The position numbers were made by a program, and so were the translations under genes. Below, piece by piece: positions 12,142 to 24,207 of a DNA stretch of 64,000 nt. The DNA comes from Blakeslea trispora (taxonomy: Eukaryota > Mucoromycota > Mucoromycetes > Mucorales > Choanephoraceae), in contig JAIWNE010000056.1 in NCBI GenBank assembly GCA_025331445.1, positions 62,001-126,000 of the forward strand, given 5' to 3'. How positions within the stretch are numbered: position 1 is the first letter of the stretch; each line of letters opens with the position of its first letter. The notes below the pieces were generated by a model. That model was given only the letters and a program-made list of their open reading frames with translations, did not search any database and had not been told where the DNA came from.

Positions 12142-12856
12142 TGTATAGCTGATATAATAGAGAGTAAAAGGGAATTGACAATATGAAGGAGCTTGCTTTA
12201 TTATGCAGCTAATGACTTTGGATATAGAACTCCTCTACAATTGCAGTAACACATAGCCAACACCGAAATCATGAAATTATGCGGAGCAAGAAAGGAAAAG
12301 AAAAGAAAAAAACGTACTTCTAGCCGAGACCTCGTTAGGTTCAAAAATGAATCAAAGCATAGTTGGAACGAACAACTTAAACTAAGTAAAGTCAGTCAGT
12401 CAGTCATGCTTGTCACTACAGTAACTGAGTATTTTTGAGAAGACACACACTCAATTTCAAAGTATTGATTGGTGGCTTATCCACCAAATCTAAATCATCA
12501 AATAAATGCTGATACCCCTTTAAGCCAGTTGTAAGAAAGAAAGAAAGAAAGAAGAATCAGTGCTGTATAATAACATTTGAACGAAAGGGTTATATCTCGT
12601 TTGATTTACTCTGAGAAAAAAGAAAGAGAAATGAATTGTTGTCTTCAGTAAAGATCTGGATCCAAGCACTGTGTAGCTTTGTTTTCTTGTTCTTTTTTAT
12701 GTTTGGGCTCTGAGATAGCTGTCAAGATGGCTTTTTCTCTTGAGAGAAAGACATATGCTGTATCTTTGGAATTGGAAGCACCAAGGATTTACTTGTGTGA
12801 TTGTGAGGATTTGCTGTGTTTGATTTACAGGGTTGAGATACTATTGTTGTATACTC

Positions 12857-13099
12857 ATTTTCGTTTCTTATTCGTAGTCAAACAAGCTTTCAATGACTAG
12901 AGTTTTCTTGATGAATCTCTTTGATAGAAGAGAGAGAAAGAATTTTGATGTTTTGTAATGTTCTTTATGAGCCCACTCATCAAAAAGCATTGTGCAAAAG
13001 CTTAAATGAGCGACGGTAGTAGCAACTTTTATTGGCTAACAGCGTTCAATCGTATTGCTTATTGCCGGCGGAGTAGTCCCCCCGACACAGCAGCCCCGC
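12857..13099 (+). repeat. Dispersed direct repeat, copy A (upstream of VPS34)
   Basis: This segment is nearly identical to 22706-22935, in the same orientation. Both contain the shared core from TTTCTTATTCGTAGTC through ATGAGCGACGGTAGTAGC to the CAGCAGCCCCGCC end. Copy A has about 13 extra bases near 13065-13080. Copy B lies just upstream of the Crypton/Ndc10-like gene, so copy A may be a detached 5' flank of that element family. It ends about 100 bp before the VPS34 start codon and so probably lies in the VPS34 promoter or 5' UTR. Confidence 0.85.
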
Positions 13100-13205
13100 C
13101 AAATCAGAGTGCTGACGGAGTTCCAAGACACAGACACCCCCCTTTTTCTTTTGAATCATGCAAACACTCATTCTTCTTTATTTTTTTTTTTCTTGGGGAA
13201 TTCTA

Positions 13206-16200
13206 ATGGATTTTTCCTATTGCTTGACAAAAGACGTCGAACTTCCCGTTTCTATTCGGATGTAATATAATTCAAAGTGTGCTTTTTTTTTATTGATTTA
13301 TACTTATCACTCTACAGTGCGACGTTAGAGGGAAAATACCCTTCAAAGTCAACTGAAAGGTAAAGGAAACGAGAAGCAGCTAGCTTATTCTAAACTTACG
13401 CTTACAAAAATAGTAGCCAACTACCGAATATTTTTGTTACTGTTCAACTGTTTGGTGATAGCAAACCACTTACTGTTCCCATAAAGACAAGCTATAAAGC
13501 GTTTAAAAGTCACTGGAGGTAATCATTGCTTTTTTTTTTTTTAAAAAAAAAACTTGAGTTCATTCATCAAACTCATCTATAACAAAAAAAAAAAAGTTGG
13601 AATGAGTGGCTGACCCTACCTATTCGCTATTGCGATCTACCTGCATCAGCTCAGCTTGCAATCACAGTTTGGGATGCAGTGGGTCCTCGTAAGACAAAAC
13701 CTGTAGGAGGAACTACGTTTCGTTTATTCGGTAAACAATAGTAAGTTCTTTAAATTTTGTTTATTTAAAATTGTCTAATTCTTTCTTCTACAAGTACGCT
13801 TCGAAAAGGTAAACATAAGCTTCATCTTTGGCGGGATCGTGAAGCAGATGGAAATCATAATACGACTACACCGAGCAAAGTGAAAAACAATCATGACCAA
13901 GATATGAATAAGCTTGAAAAAGTAATCCAATCTCTTTCTTTATCGTTTTGTTTTACTTATTTTACTCTTGTTTAGCTAGTAAAGCGCTATGATTGCGGTG
14001 ATATTCGTCCAGAAGAGTGGCTAGATGTGATGGCATTTCGACAAATCGAAATAATTCACAAACAACTATCTGCTGAATCCACGGATTTGGCACTTTATGT
14101 AGACCTTCCCAAATTCGATTTCCCTGTTATCTATGGTGAAATGGAGTACAACCTCTTCAATACATTCTCGGCAACCACAGGACAGCAACCACAGCAGCAG
14201 TTGAACGAAACTGCTATGACGACTGCCATGGGTCAACCTATCTATCCACCCATAGTTCAGAGACAAGCCGTGTCCACCGCAGATGGATCAGCAATCCATA
14301 GCAATCCTTTTGATCCTGAAGCTCAAAGGACATCAGCACATTATGCACTTGTATTGGATGCAGACCTTCAACGAGACAACCCTGTGGAAGCAAAACATCG
14401 TCGACTTGTTCGAAGTCATCGTAATGGACCTTTAGATCGCGACTTGAAACCTAATCCAAAGATTCGTGATGAACTAAATGTAACGAAGAATATGAGTGTT
14501 GAATGCTTGTGATGATTTATTCTTTTTTACTAGAGCATCATGTCTTATCCCCCTACTCAAACTTTGACACCTGAAGAAAAAGATTTAGTCTGGAAGTTTA
14601 GATTCTATTTAACGAGAGAGAAGAGAGCAAGTTGAAAAGAAAAGAAAAGGGATTCTGTCTAATGTTTCTTCGTTTTCTTAGGCTTTGACTAAGTTCTTGA
14701 AATGTGTTGTTTGGACAGATAGTATTGAAGTAAGACAGGCTGTTGATCTATTGCCCTTATGGGCAGATATCAATGTGGATGATGCGCTTGAACTACTAGG
14801 AAAAGATTTTGAGAACAAAGCTGTACGGTCTTATGCCGTCAATCAACTTCGAAAAGCAGACGATGATGTACAGTGACTTTTCCATAGTCAATTGAGAAAG
14901 ATTCAGGAATAGCTGATCAAATTCAATAGGACTTATTACTGTATCTCTTGCAACTTGTCCAAGCTTTAAAGTTTGAATTTGTTGAAGACAAAGAAACAGA
15001 ATTTGATCACTCTTCTCTCTCTCAGTTTCTTATTGATAGAGCCATTCAAAATGATGTCTTGGGTACCTATTTCTACTGGTAAGTTGTCATGGAGACAAAG
15101 AGAAAAGTCTATTGACATTGTTATAATAAAAAAAAGGTATCTCATGGTTGAATTACAAGATTTGCAAAATTCCGCTAATCGCAAGTTATATGCCAGAGTG
15201 GGCTATCGATACTTTCAAGATCTCTTACAGGTAATAACAAAAAAAAACAATGAAGAATCAATATATTGATTTTGCTCTAATAGATTCCCAATGGACAAAA
15301 GCGACGATTGACCTTGAGAAATCAAGGCTATTTAACCGAAGTTTTATCTCAATTAGCAGCGGAAATATCCAACATGAAAGAATCGCGTCAAAAAAAGGCA
15401 ACTAAATGAACGAATAGAAAGAGAAAAATTAACTTATGCTGGCTTGTTTTTATAGATTGACTATTTTAGATCAAAATTAAGTGACACTAAAAAACCCATT
15501 TTGAAGGTCAATCCTTTGCCATTGATATTAGATCCATCCAAAGACATTGTAGGCATCGATCCAAGTAAATCAACCATCTTCAACAGTAGTCTTGCTCCAT
15601 TAAAGATATGCTTCTTATGTACCGATGGCACAGAATACCCTATTCTTTTTAAATATGGTGATGATTTACGACAAGATCAGTTGGTGATTCAAATTATCTC
15701 ACTGATGGATAAGCTTTTGTTGAAAGAAAATCTTGACCTAAAGCTGACTCCCTATAAAGTGATGGCTACAGCATCAGATCAAGGCATGATGCAATTCATA
15801 CCTTCGCAATCTTTAGCTGCTGTCTTGAATGACCATCAAAATAATGTACTCAGTTTCTTCCGTCAACACCATCCTAGTGATATTCCTGGCAGTGTATATG
15901 GCATAGATCCTAGAGTCATGGAAACATATACCCGTAGTTGTGGTAAAGAAAACACAGTGCTTTCTCATTCTCAGACTAACATTTTGAAAAAAAAAAAAAA
16001 AGCTGGCTACTGTGTTATTACTTATTTACTAGGAGTAGGAGATCGTCACTTGGACAATTTATTACTTTCGCCTGATGGGCATTTATTCCATGTCGACTTT
16101 GGCTTTATTCTTGGCCGTGACCCCAAGCCCTTTCCCCCACCTATGAAACTATGTAAGGAAATGATTGAGGCTATGGGTGGTGCCAATTCGCCTCATTATG

Positions 16201-16546
16201 CTCAGTTTCAACAATACTGTTATACTGCATTCACAACACTGCGTAGAAATGCCAACTTGATCCTCAATTTGTTCTCTTTAATGGTGGATGCTAATATTAC
16301 TGATATTAAGAATGAGCCTGATAAAGCTGTCATGAAGGTAAAGAGAGAGAGAAAAAAAAAGGGGGGGGGAGCTTCAGTATTGACATTGGATTCAACTTTT
16401 CATAGGTGCAAGAAAAATTTAGACTCGATTTGACAGAAGAAGCAGCTATCGCTTATTTCCGTGGCTTAATTTCTGAGAGTGTAAATGCTCTATTTCCTCA
16501 AATTATGGAAACCGTGCATAAATGGGCTCAATATTGGCGACGATAA
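13206..16546 (+). CDS. VPS34: Phosphatidylinositol 3-kinase catalytic subunit VPS34
   Basis: A class III PI 3-kinase that makes PI3P on endosomes and autophagic membranes in complex with Vps15 and Vps30/Beclin. The multi-exon gene starts at ATG 13206 ([15 protein letters not shown]). A C2 domain follows ([27 protein letters not shown]), then the helical PIK domain ([49 protein letters not shown]). The kinase domain has [11 protein letters not shown], the catalytic loop [23 protein letters not shown] and the conserved C-terminal WAQYWRR. All domains are present and the order matches human and yeast VPS34. Introns are short. Two are GC-AG (14627-14681 and 15398-15455). The second removes what otherwise looks like a frameshift. 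One in-frame intron (about 15942-16001) falls inside the catalytic region. The gene is followed in tandem by the nitronate monooxygenase gene 182 bp downstream. Confidence 0.95.
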
Positions 16547-16727
16547 AATAAAAAAAAATTCACATGCGTGTCAGTCAGCATTTTTTTTCCCCTCATATTT
16601 ATGCTTACTCAAGCTTAAATTTGGTTTTTTTCCACATCTTAAAATCTTCCTCCTCACTCCTTTTTTCTCTCTCTCTCTCTCTCATTTTCTTTCCTTTTTT
16701 TTTTCTCTTAACCAAAGCAATAAAATC

Positions 16728-17845
<1,118 letters not shown>

Positions 17846-18000
17846 AATGGCTTGTGCCAATATTTAAAGGAGATCCAATAGACGTTCTTTTACAATAAAT
17901 ACCATTTCATTTAAAAAGTTATTATATATTTATCTCAGAGCCTATCCATTCTTTATTGTTACATTAAATAATCATCAATCATACAAGCTATCCTTCTTTT

Positions 18001-20146
18001 TTAGTATCGTTTTTCAAAAGTAATTTCCAAAGCATCTTTTGTAATAACCAAACCCCAAGCAATGCCTCTCTTTTGTAAAGTATCACGATGAGGAGAATTA
18101 GCAGGCAGGGACCATTTGAATTTTCTCACTACAATGACAAAAAAGAAGCGTGCAAGTATGAGTATGTTGAGCGAGTATTTTGGTATTTAGATTAGACTTT
18201 ACACATCATAGAGAGCACAACGCGTTGCTCAGCCAAACTGAAATTCATGCCAATACACTGACGTCCTCCATTACTAAAAGGTACCCAAGCAATTCCTTTA
18301 TGTTGGTCCGCTTCTCCACCAGGGAGAAAACGATCAGGATCAAATCGATAAGGATCTTGCCAAACATCTGGATTATGGTGCAAGTTATAAATATCAATAG
18401 AGATCTCGGAGCCCTTTGGAATATAGTTGCCAGACAGTTCAATATCTTCAAGGGCAACACGGTTGGTAGTGCTATAGACAGGTGTATGTCTTCTCATAGT
18501 CTAGTAAAAGGTGAGAATGAATCGATACAGCTATCTACTAAGTTGATTCTACCTCTTTCATCACCATGTTGATATAATCCATTTGTTTTGTCTGTTCGAT
18601 TGTAGGAATCACATCTTCCGGTGCATCGCCTAAGATTCTCAGAGCTTCTTCTCTGGCTTTTTCTTGTAGTTCCTAAATGCAAATTTTAATTCCATAGTTA
18701 TGAGAAAAAAGAAGAAAAAAGAGTGGATACAGTTTCAACTTACAGGATTGACCGCTAACTCATAAAGAGTAAAAGCAAGCGTATTTGCAGTCGTATCATG
18801 GCCGGCCAAAAAGAAGATACATAGATTGCTCTGATAGGATAGTGGTTAGATGAACTATTAATGCAGCTTATCCAGTGATACTCACACGAAGTTCGTCATC
18901 TGATAACTTGTCATCCCCTTCGCTCAACCCACTTTCAATCATCAAAGTCAATAGATCTTTGTCTTCGTCGCGTACAGTATGCATCTTTTCATGAACAAGC
19001 TTTCTTTTTTGTTCAATCATCATATCAATGTTTGCCAAAAACTTTTCCAAGTTCTCGTGCATTTGCTTTCGTCTCTTAAATAGATGCAAGTACTTGGTGT
19101 CAAAAGCAGGAAAGAATATATAGAACGGATTGCTCATGCCTTCCTTGATAGAGTCATAGTAGTGAACCCATTTGCTATCTCTGTCACCTAGTGCATTAAA
19201 ATCGAAATCTGTGCGCATATATTTGGATCAGCTTCAAAGTCCTTTTTTCTTCAATAAATGTAGGTTCAATTTTACCAAAACCAGTAATACCAATAGCATC
19301 AAGAGTCCATCTTTCAAATAGATCGAGAACATCTACTGTATTGCTTCCCAAATCATCCATGGCCTTGTACATCTTGGTAGTAAGATGTCCAAATGTTTTT
19401 ACAGGCATAGAGCGCTGAAAGGCAGGGTTGGCAATCTTATTCATTAAAGTCAGCACATTAGACAATCATTTTTTCTCCAAAGATACTTGAATAACACAAA
19501 GAGGCAACTATACCTTTCGATGTCTTCGCCAATCTTTACCACTGAGAAAAACGATATTAGGCCCACCAATAAATTTGTGAATAAGCGTGTCGGGCGTACC
19601 CACGTTTGAATTGGCTTTAGGAAAAGAAGACTCTAGCAAATAGAACAATTCAGTTAAGATGAAAACAGAACACCAATATGAAGTTGTATTGATGGGTATA
19701 TTTCTTTTTACCAGGCTTCAGTAAGATTTGCTTGACCGCTAAAGGATTCGCCACTTGCACAGACCAGCCCTCAACAGTAGGCCGCTAAAAAACGATATGA
19801 GATATCAAGTTACACAAGTTATGTTGCAAATTTCGATTCAACACACCATATAAATACCGTTAGAGCCTTTGCGAATTAGAGGCATAGTCATTTCATTAGA
19901 AAAGTGCTCAAAGAGTGCATCGCGAAAACTGTATTTTAAAAAGGTAAAATAAGTAACATAGGGTAAATGGCGAAGCTGCTTTGGAGGTTGGTTGAATTTT
20001 TGGAGTGTGGTATACAACACTGCGAGAATGACAGCTGTGCTAACCGAAATCACTCCTGCTTTCTTTTGTAGCTGAGGAACAATACGCTCAATCCATGTAT
20101 TGAATTGGTGCTGCGTTTGGATGACCAAGTCTGTCAAAAATGGCAT
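18001..20146 (-). CDS. Cytochrome P450 monooxygenase
   Basis: Nine exons (20146-19847, 19784-19712, 19632-19514, 19435-19276, 19208-18886, 18830-18744, 18672-18553, 18500-18203, 18128-18001) all join in frame to about 535 residues. An N-terminal membrane anchor is visible (GVISVSTAVILAVLYTTL). The C-helix W is in GKDWRRHRK. The I-helix oxygen-binding motif is AGHDTT, the K-helix ExxR is ETMR, PERF is represented by DPDRF, and the heme-binding loop is PFSNGGRQCIG with the Cys thiolate ligand. This indicates an ER-anchored class II P450. The substrate cannot be told from sequence. All introns are GT-AG. Confidence 0.95.
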
Positions 20147-21199
20147 TCTCTCTCAATTGAATAGAAAGAAACAGTAAAAACAAAAAAATTAAAACTTTAT
20201 TGGTTTTCAAAAGATCGGTTGCATCTGAACGGACTCCAGGATTATTATTTGCGCGAGTCGGATGACAAATTTTCTTTAAAGAGAAATAACCTTGTACATC
20301 TATCGAAAAGAAATCCAACATAAAGTAAACAGAAATGCAGCTGATAGTGTATTATTTTGAGGTCTAGCTCAAGACTTATACTATTATATATGATTTGCGA
20401 AAGCACTCGAAAAGATAGTGATGTTTGAGAAGAATTACAATGTAATTAAGTTCGTTACTGATTAAACGATGAATATCCGAATGGTAGACACACAGCAAGC
20501 ATTGAATGGAGATTGTCACACAAAATAGTAATTCAAATGGTAATTGTATTATGTGACATCAAAATAACTGCTTAAGCTTTATTTGTTGTGCACATCTTCT
20601 CAAAACAAAGAAAGCGGTACTCAATAAAGAAACAGAATTTAATGATAACCATATTCAAAAAAAAAGATGAATTACACATCAATTCAATCAGACTCTTTAT
20701 GCTGACCCTCAAAGACAGCTTTAATCGCTCGAAACGGCTGACAATAGGAAAGAGCAATGAGCCGCTATTCGAGATAGTGGCTGATTGAACAATATAGTTA
20801 TCTACAGTAATGTAATTTCAGTACACAATACGATAAGAGAAAGATAGACAGGAAAAAAGCTGCAAGAGAAGAACTGCTCTTTGCTATGCCTGTGTTACAG
20901 CAATCAATGCAGTTTGTTGATTCCTTCTAAAGATAACCAACACATATGAAAAGACCTATTTGATAAGGGTATAATATGTTTTTACTTTAAAATTACTAGA
21001 CTACTTGTTTGGCATCATGTTGTACACGTTAGATCGTTTTGTATGTGGAGTGAACGTTATTCACCAAAAAAATCACCAAATTTATTACTAAGGAAACAAT
21101 AGCATGAAATCTTCTAAGGTGGACAGTTTTCTTTCTTTTTTTTTTAGAGAAGCTAAGCTTTTGAAAGAACAATGGGATCGAATGCTTGATTTATATAGA
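20147..21199. other. Intergenic region upstream of the P450 gene
   Basis: No gene is supported. It presumably carries the P450 promoter. Downstream of it, at 21200-21204, is the CAAAC target duplication of the first solo LTR. Confidence 0.5.
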
Positions 21200-21204
21200 C
21201 AAAC

Positions 21205-21756
21205 TGTTGTATAAGTAGGTTCTCAGCAGTAACAAAAGAGACAAAGTACGACTAAGACTCAACTTTTATTGTTTTGTCCGGATTAAGTTCAAAGTAAATT
21301 GAATGAGCTTTCTAACTAGTCAAGAATCTATCTCTATTTATACTATTCTATTGATGATGGAAAGTGACTTGGTCTTTGATGCACAATGTCTATCTTCGTT
21401 ACACCTTATCTTATCTGCCAATGAACAACTATTTATAGCAGGCCAACTTTTATGACTTCTTGCATTGAGACATAAATAATTAAGCAGTGACATCTTCATA
21501 GCTCTACAAGACTTGAGATATTAATATCACCATCATTATCATATGACATCTTGTAACTATTGTGAGTCTAGATATTCTATTTGTTAATCCTGCAATGATA
21601 GCAGTGACATTTGGTTGTCAGGCTAGACACTCAACTCTATAGCTCTGTTACAAGTGACTGTGTAATACGTCTCTTTATTTGGCAGTTTATGATCTGAGTC
21701 TAGACAGAGGTTACATGTCAACTATTGTGTTGTTCGATACATCGTTCGATACAACA
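21205..21756 (+). mobile_element. Solo LTR, family A copy 1
   Basis: A 552-bp sequence that starts TGTTGTAT and ends ATACAACA, the TG...CA inverted ends of an LTR. It is flanked by a perfect 5-bp target duplication CAAAC (21200-21204 and 21757-21761). No internal retrotransposon sequence is attached, so it is a solo LTR left by recombination. It is the reverse complement of 22105-22656, apparently without mismatch by eye. Its own strand is arbitrary; the sign only marks the opposite orientation to copy 2. Confidence 0.9.
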
Positions 21757-22104
21757 CAAACGATAACAACCAATTTTGATCTTGGTACTGCTTGTGGTCT
21801 CCCTTCTTAAACAGAAACAAACTTTCTTTTGTTTATAACAGGAGGCAAGTTATTCCATATGCTTCAAAATGTACAGTGCTGATGATTTTTACCCGAAAAA
21901 AATCACATTACAAACTTGAGTCCATGAATGAGGCACTTTCCGTTTTCAGAAGGACTTTCTTCATTCTGTCAAGCAAGTCAGAAGGCCCTCAAAATGCTCA
22001 GTCAGAACGATGTTACTCGAGAGCATGTCTCTCATTGACTCTTCTAATAGTGTTCCTTAAACGAAATCCAGCTCTTGTAAGGATTGCAGAGCGTTACTGG
22101 CTTC
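21757..22104. other. Spacer between the two inverted solo LTRs
   Basis: 348 bp between the two LTR copies, including the right-hand CAAAC duplication. A 115-codon open frame crosses into the LTR but has no recognisable motif, and I do not support it as a gene. Confidence 0.6.
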
Positions 22105-22656
22105 TGTTGTATCGAACGATGTATCGAACAACACAATAGTTGACATGTAACCTCTGTCTAGACTCAGATCATAAACTGCCAAATAAAGAGACGTATTACA
22201 CAGTCACTTGTAACAGAGCTATAGAGTTGAGTGTCTAGCCTGACAACCAAATGTCACTGCTATCATTGCAGGATTAACAAATAGAATATCTAGACTCACA
22301 ATAGTTACAAGATGTCATATGATAATGATGGTGATATTAATATCTCAAGTCTTGTAGAGCTATGAAGATGTCACTGCTTAATTATTTATGTCTCAATGCA
22401 AGAAGTCATAAAAGTTGGCCTGCTATAAATAGTTGTTCATTGGCAGATAAGATAAGGTGTAACGAAGATAGACATTGTGCATCAAAGACCAAGTCACTTT
22501 CCATCATCAATAGAATAGTATAAATAGAGATAGATTCTTGACTAGTTAGAAAGCTCATTCAATTTACTTTGAACTTAATCCGGACAAAACAATAAAAGTT
22601 GAGTCTTAGTCGTACTTTGTCTCTTTTGTTACTGCTGAGAACCTACTTATACAACA
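22105..22656 (-). mobile_element. Solo LTR, family A copy 2 (inverted)
   Basis: A 552-bp reverse complement of copy 1, with its own perfect 5-bp target duplication GCTTC (22100-22104 and 22657-22661). Different target duplications show that the two copies came from independent insertions and are not arms of a single foldback element. Confidence 0.9.
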
Positions 22657-22705
22657 GCTTCGTTTCTGAGACAAAGCTTACTTCGCTAGCTTGATTGCCT
22701 TACTC

Positions 22706-22935
22706 ATTTTTGTTTCTTATTCGTAGTCGAGCAAGCTTTCAATGACTGGAGTTCTCTTGATGAATCTCTTTGATAGAAGAGAGAGAAAGAATTTTGATGT
22801 TTTGTAATGTTCTTTATGAGCCCACTCATCAAAAAGCATTGTGCAAAAGCTTAAATGAGCGACGGTAGTAGCAACTTTTATTGGCTAACGGTATCCAATC
22901 GTATTGCTTCTTACCGGCGAAATACAGCAGCCCCG
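22706..22935 (+). repeat. Dispersed direct repeat, copy B (upstream of the Crypton-like gene)
   Basis: Near-identical to 12857-13099, with a short deletion before the shared CAGCAGCCCCGCC end. It lies about 210 bp upstream of the first ATG of the Crypton/Ndc10-like gene and may be that element's native 5' flank. Confidence 0.85.
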
Positions 22936-23208
22936 CCTATTTTAGTAAACGTCTGAGTCTGTTTTGACAAATTGCCTTCCAAAAATAAATCATTTTTAAA
23001 TTAAAATCATCTTTATTAATCTCCCTCTATCCTCTAAATTACACTTCAACAAAAAGAAACTACCGCTTTTATCCTTTATTCAATCTATACAATTAGTTGT
23101 TGACAGCAACAGTTTCTAGTTGATTCAAAAATTTTCTACGCCATAATGGTGGAGTCAAAAGCCTTCCCTGACTTGTCTTCCAACAAGAACTGGTTCAAGC
23201 TTAAGGTA

Positions 23209-23379
23209 TGTGATATTTGTCTCAGTGCTAATAGATATGAATGCTAACTATAAACTGAACGAGACAAAATTGAGGCCTTTATTTAGGTGAAGAGAAAAAG
23301 TGTCTAACACTGTAAAAAACTCTTCTAATATAATCGGACTTCTAAGTGACTTCCTAAATGAATGTGTTCAAATACCACA
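23209..23379 (-). repeat. 3' LTR of the chromovirus
   Basis: 171 bp; on the plus strand it starts TGTGATATTTG and ends AATACCACA, so both orientations have TG...CA ends. It matches 31638-31808. Just inside it (about 23380-23398, minus-strand reading) lies GGTGGGGGGTAA, the likely polypurine tract for plus-strand priming. Confidence 0.93.
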
Positions 23380-23419
23380 TTACCCCCCACCAGTCTTTTG
23401 GTAGTGTTATTGAGAAGTC

Positions 23420-24207
23420 TTATCTGGAATTTGGCTTCTTTGCCCCAATCTCATTGGACATGACTCTTTTTCTCTTTCCAGGGTTTTTTGTTTGTGTAGT
23501 ATTTTCTTGAGGATGTTTTCTTGGTCTACCTCTTCGACCTTTTGTTTTTGTTTGGGCTTTTGGCTCATTGCCGTTCCAGTACTCCTGAATTATAGCCTGA
23601 GAGTAAAAGTCTTTGGATGCCACCCACTGATTGTAGGATTCATCCATGTTTAACCACTTGACAAAGTATGAATACTTGTTTGTGTCTGGGTCTAGGTAGT
23701 GATTGAGGATAGCTTCTACTTCTTTAACATTGTCAGGATCTATGACATGATCGCTAATCACTGGCTTTAGTTGAGACACAGTGACACTGCTTGGCAGTAT
23801 TTCACCCGTTGTATCTCTCAATACGTAAGTTCCATTCTGCGTCTTTCTGATGACTGTGAATGGTCCTTCATATGTTGGATCCATTTTTGCTCGAAAATTA
23901 GGATGTACTCTTAACCGAACTAAACTATTGATGGGTATGTCTCTTTGTGCATGTGTTTTGTCAAACTTTTGCTTTTGAGCTGTTACCGCTAGTTTGGTTT
24001 TTTCCGCGATAGCAGGAAAGACTACTTCTTGTAAATCTCTGATTCTTTGTGAAACCTGTTCGGGAGTCAAGTTTGTTGCTTCACCTGTTTCCTCATCATA
24101 GTTCTTGAAGTCATTTAATTTTCTTCCGAACATGATGTTGAACGGAGGTGTGTTTAAGCGTTTCGAGACTTTGTTGTTGATTGCTAGCTGTATCGAATAG
24201 ACATATA
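23420..24207 (-). pseudogene. Integrase C-terminal part with chromodomain and AT-hook (chromovirus fragment)
   Basis: The downstream fragment of the integrase, cut off from its catalytic core by the DDE transposon. It opens with SIQLAINNK, the conserved helix after the catalytic Glu in Ty3-type integrases. The GPF/GPY module follows (YEGPFTVIRKTQNGTYVLRD), then a chromodomain (VEAILNHYLDP, YFVKWLNMDESYNQWV, IIQEYW). A basic tail has an AT-hook core (RRGRPRKH). Chromodomains in this position steer integration toward marked chromatin in known chromoviruses. The continuous open frame starting further upstream is a chimera with transposon-end sequence. Confidence 0.9.

Larger units (their letters stand above)
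10201..12856. other. Gene-poor region with a GC-richer, LTR-like block
   Basis: No intact gene. The segment at about 11144-11580 is clearly richer in G+C than its flanks. Read on the minus strand it has a TATA-like box (near 11390) and AATAAA-type signals toward 11100-11175, the layout of an LTR or short transcribed repeat. I could not find terminal TG/CA ends with a matching target duplication. Simple repeats follow (GAAA/CTTT tracts). From about 10500 to 10900 the minus strand may hold the eroded upstream half of the Fanzor-like relic. Confidence 0.4.

Noticed and set aside
15385..15420. One-base frameshift in VPS34 at an A7 tract
   Set aside because: A GC-AG intron restores a protein that aligns without gaps to VPS34; the shifted frame would add residues not found in the family.
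15940..16002. Lysine-rich insertion in the VPS34 catalytic domain
   Set aside because: It has GT...AG ends and removal restores the conserved SCAGYCVIT; it is an in-frame intron.
21792..22139. 115-codon ORF in the spacer between the solo LTRs
   Set aside because: It runs into the LTR, shows no motif and has no splice or start context that supports it.
21204..22657. Single foldback/MITE element with 553-bp inverted repeats
   Set aside because: Each arm has TG...CA ends and its own perfect but different 5-bp target duplication, so they are two separate solo LTRs.
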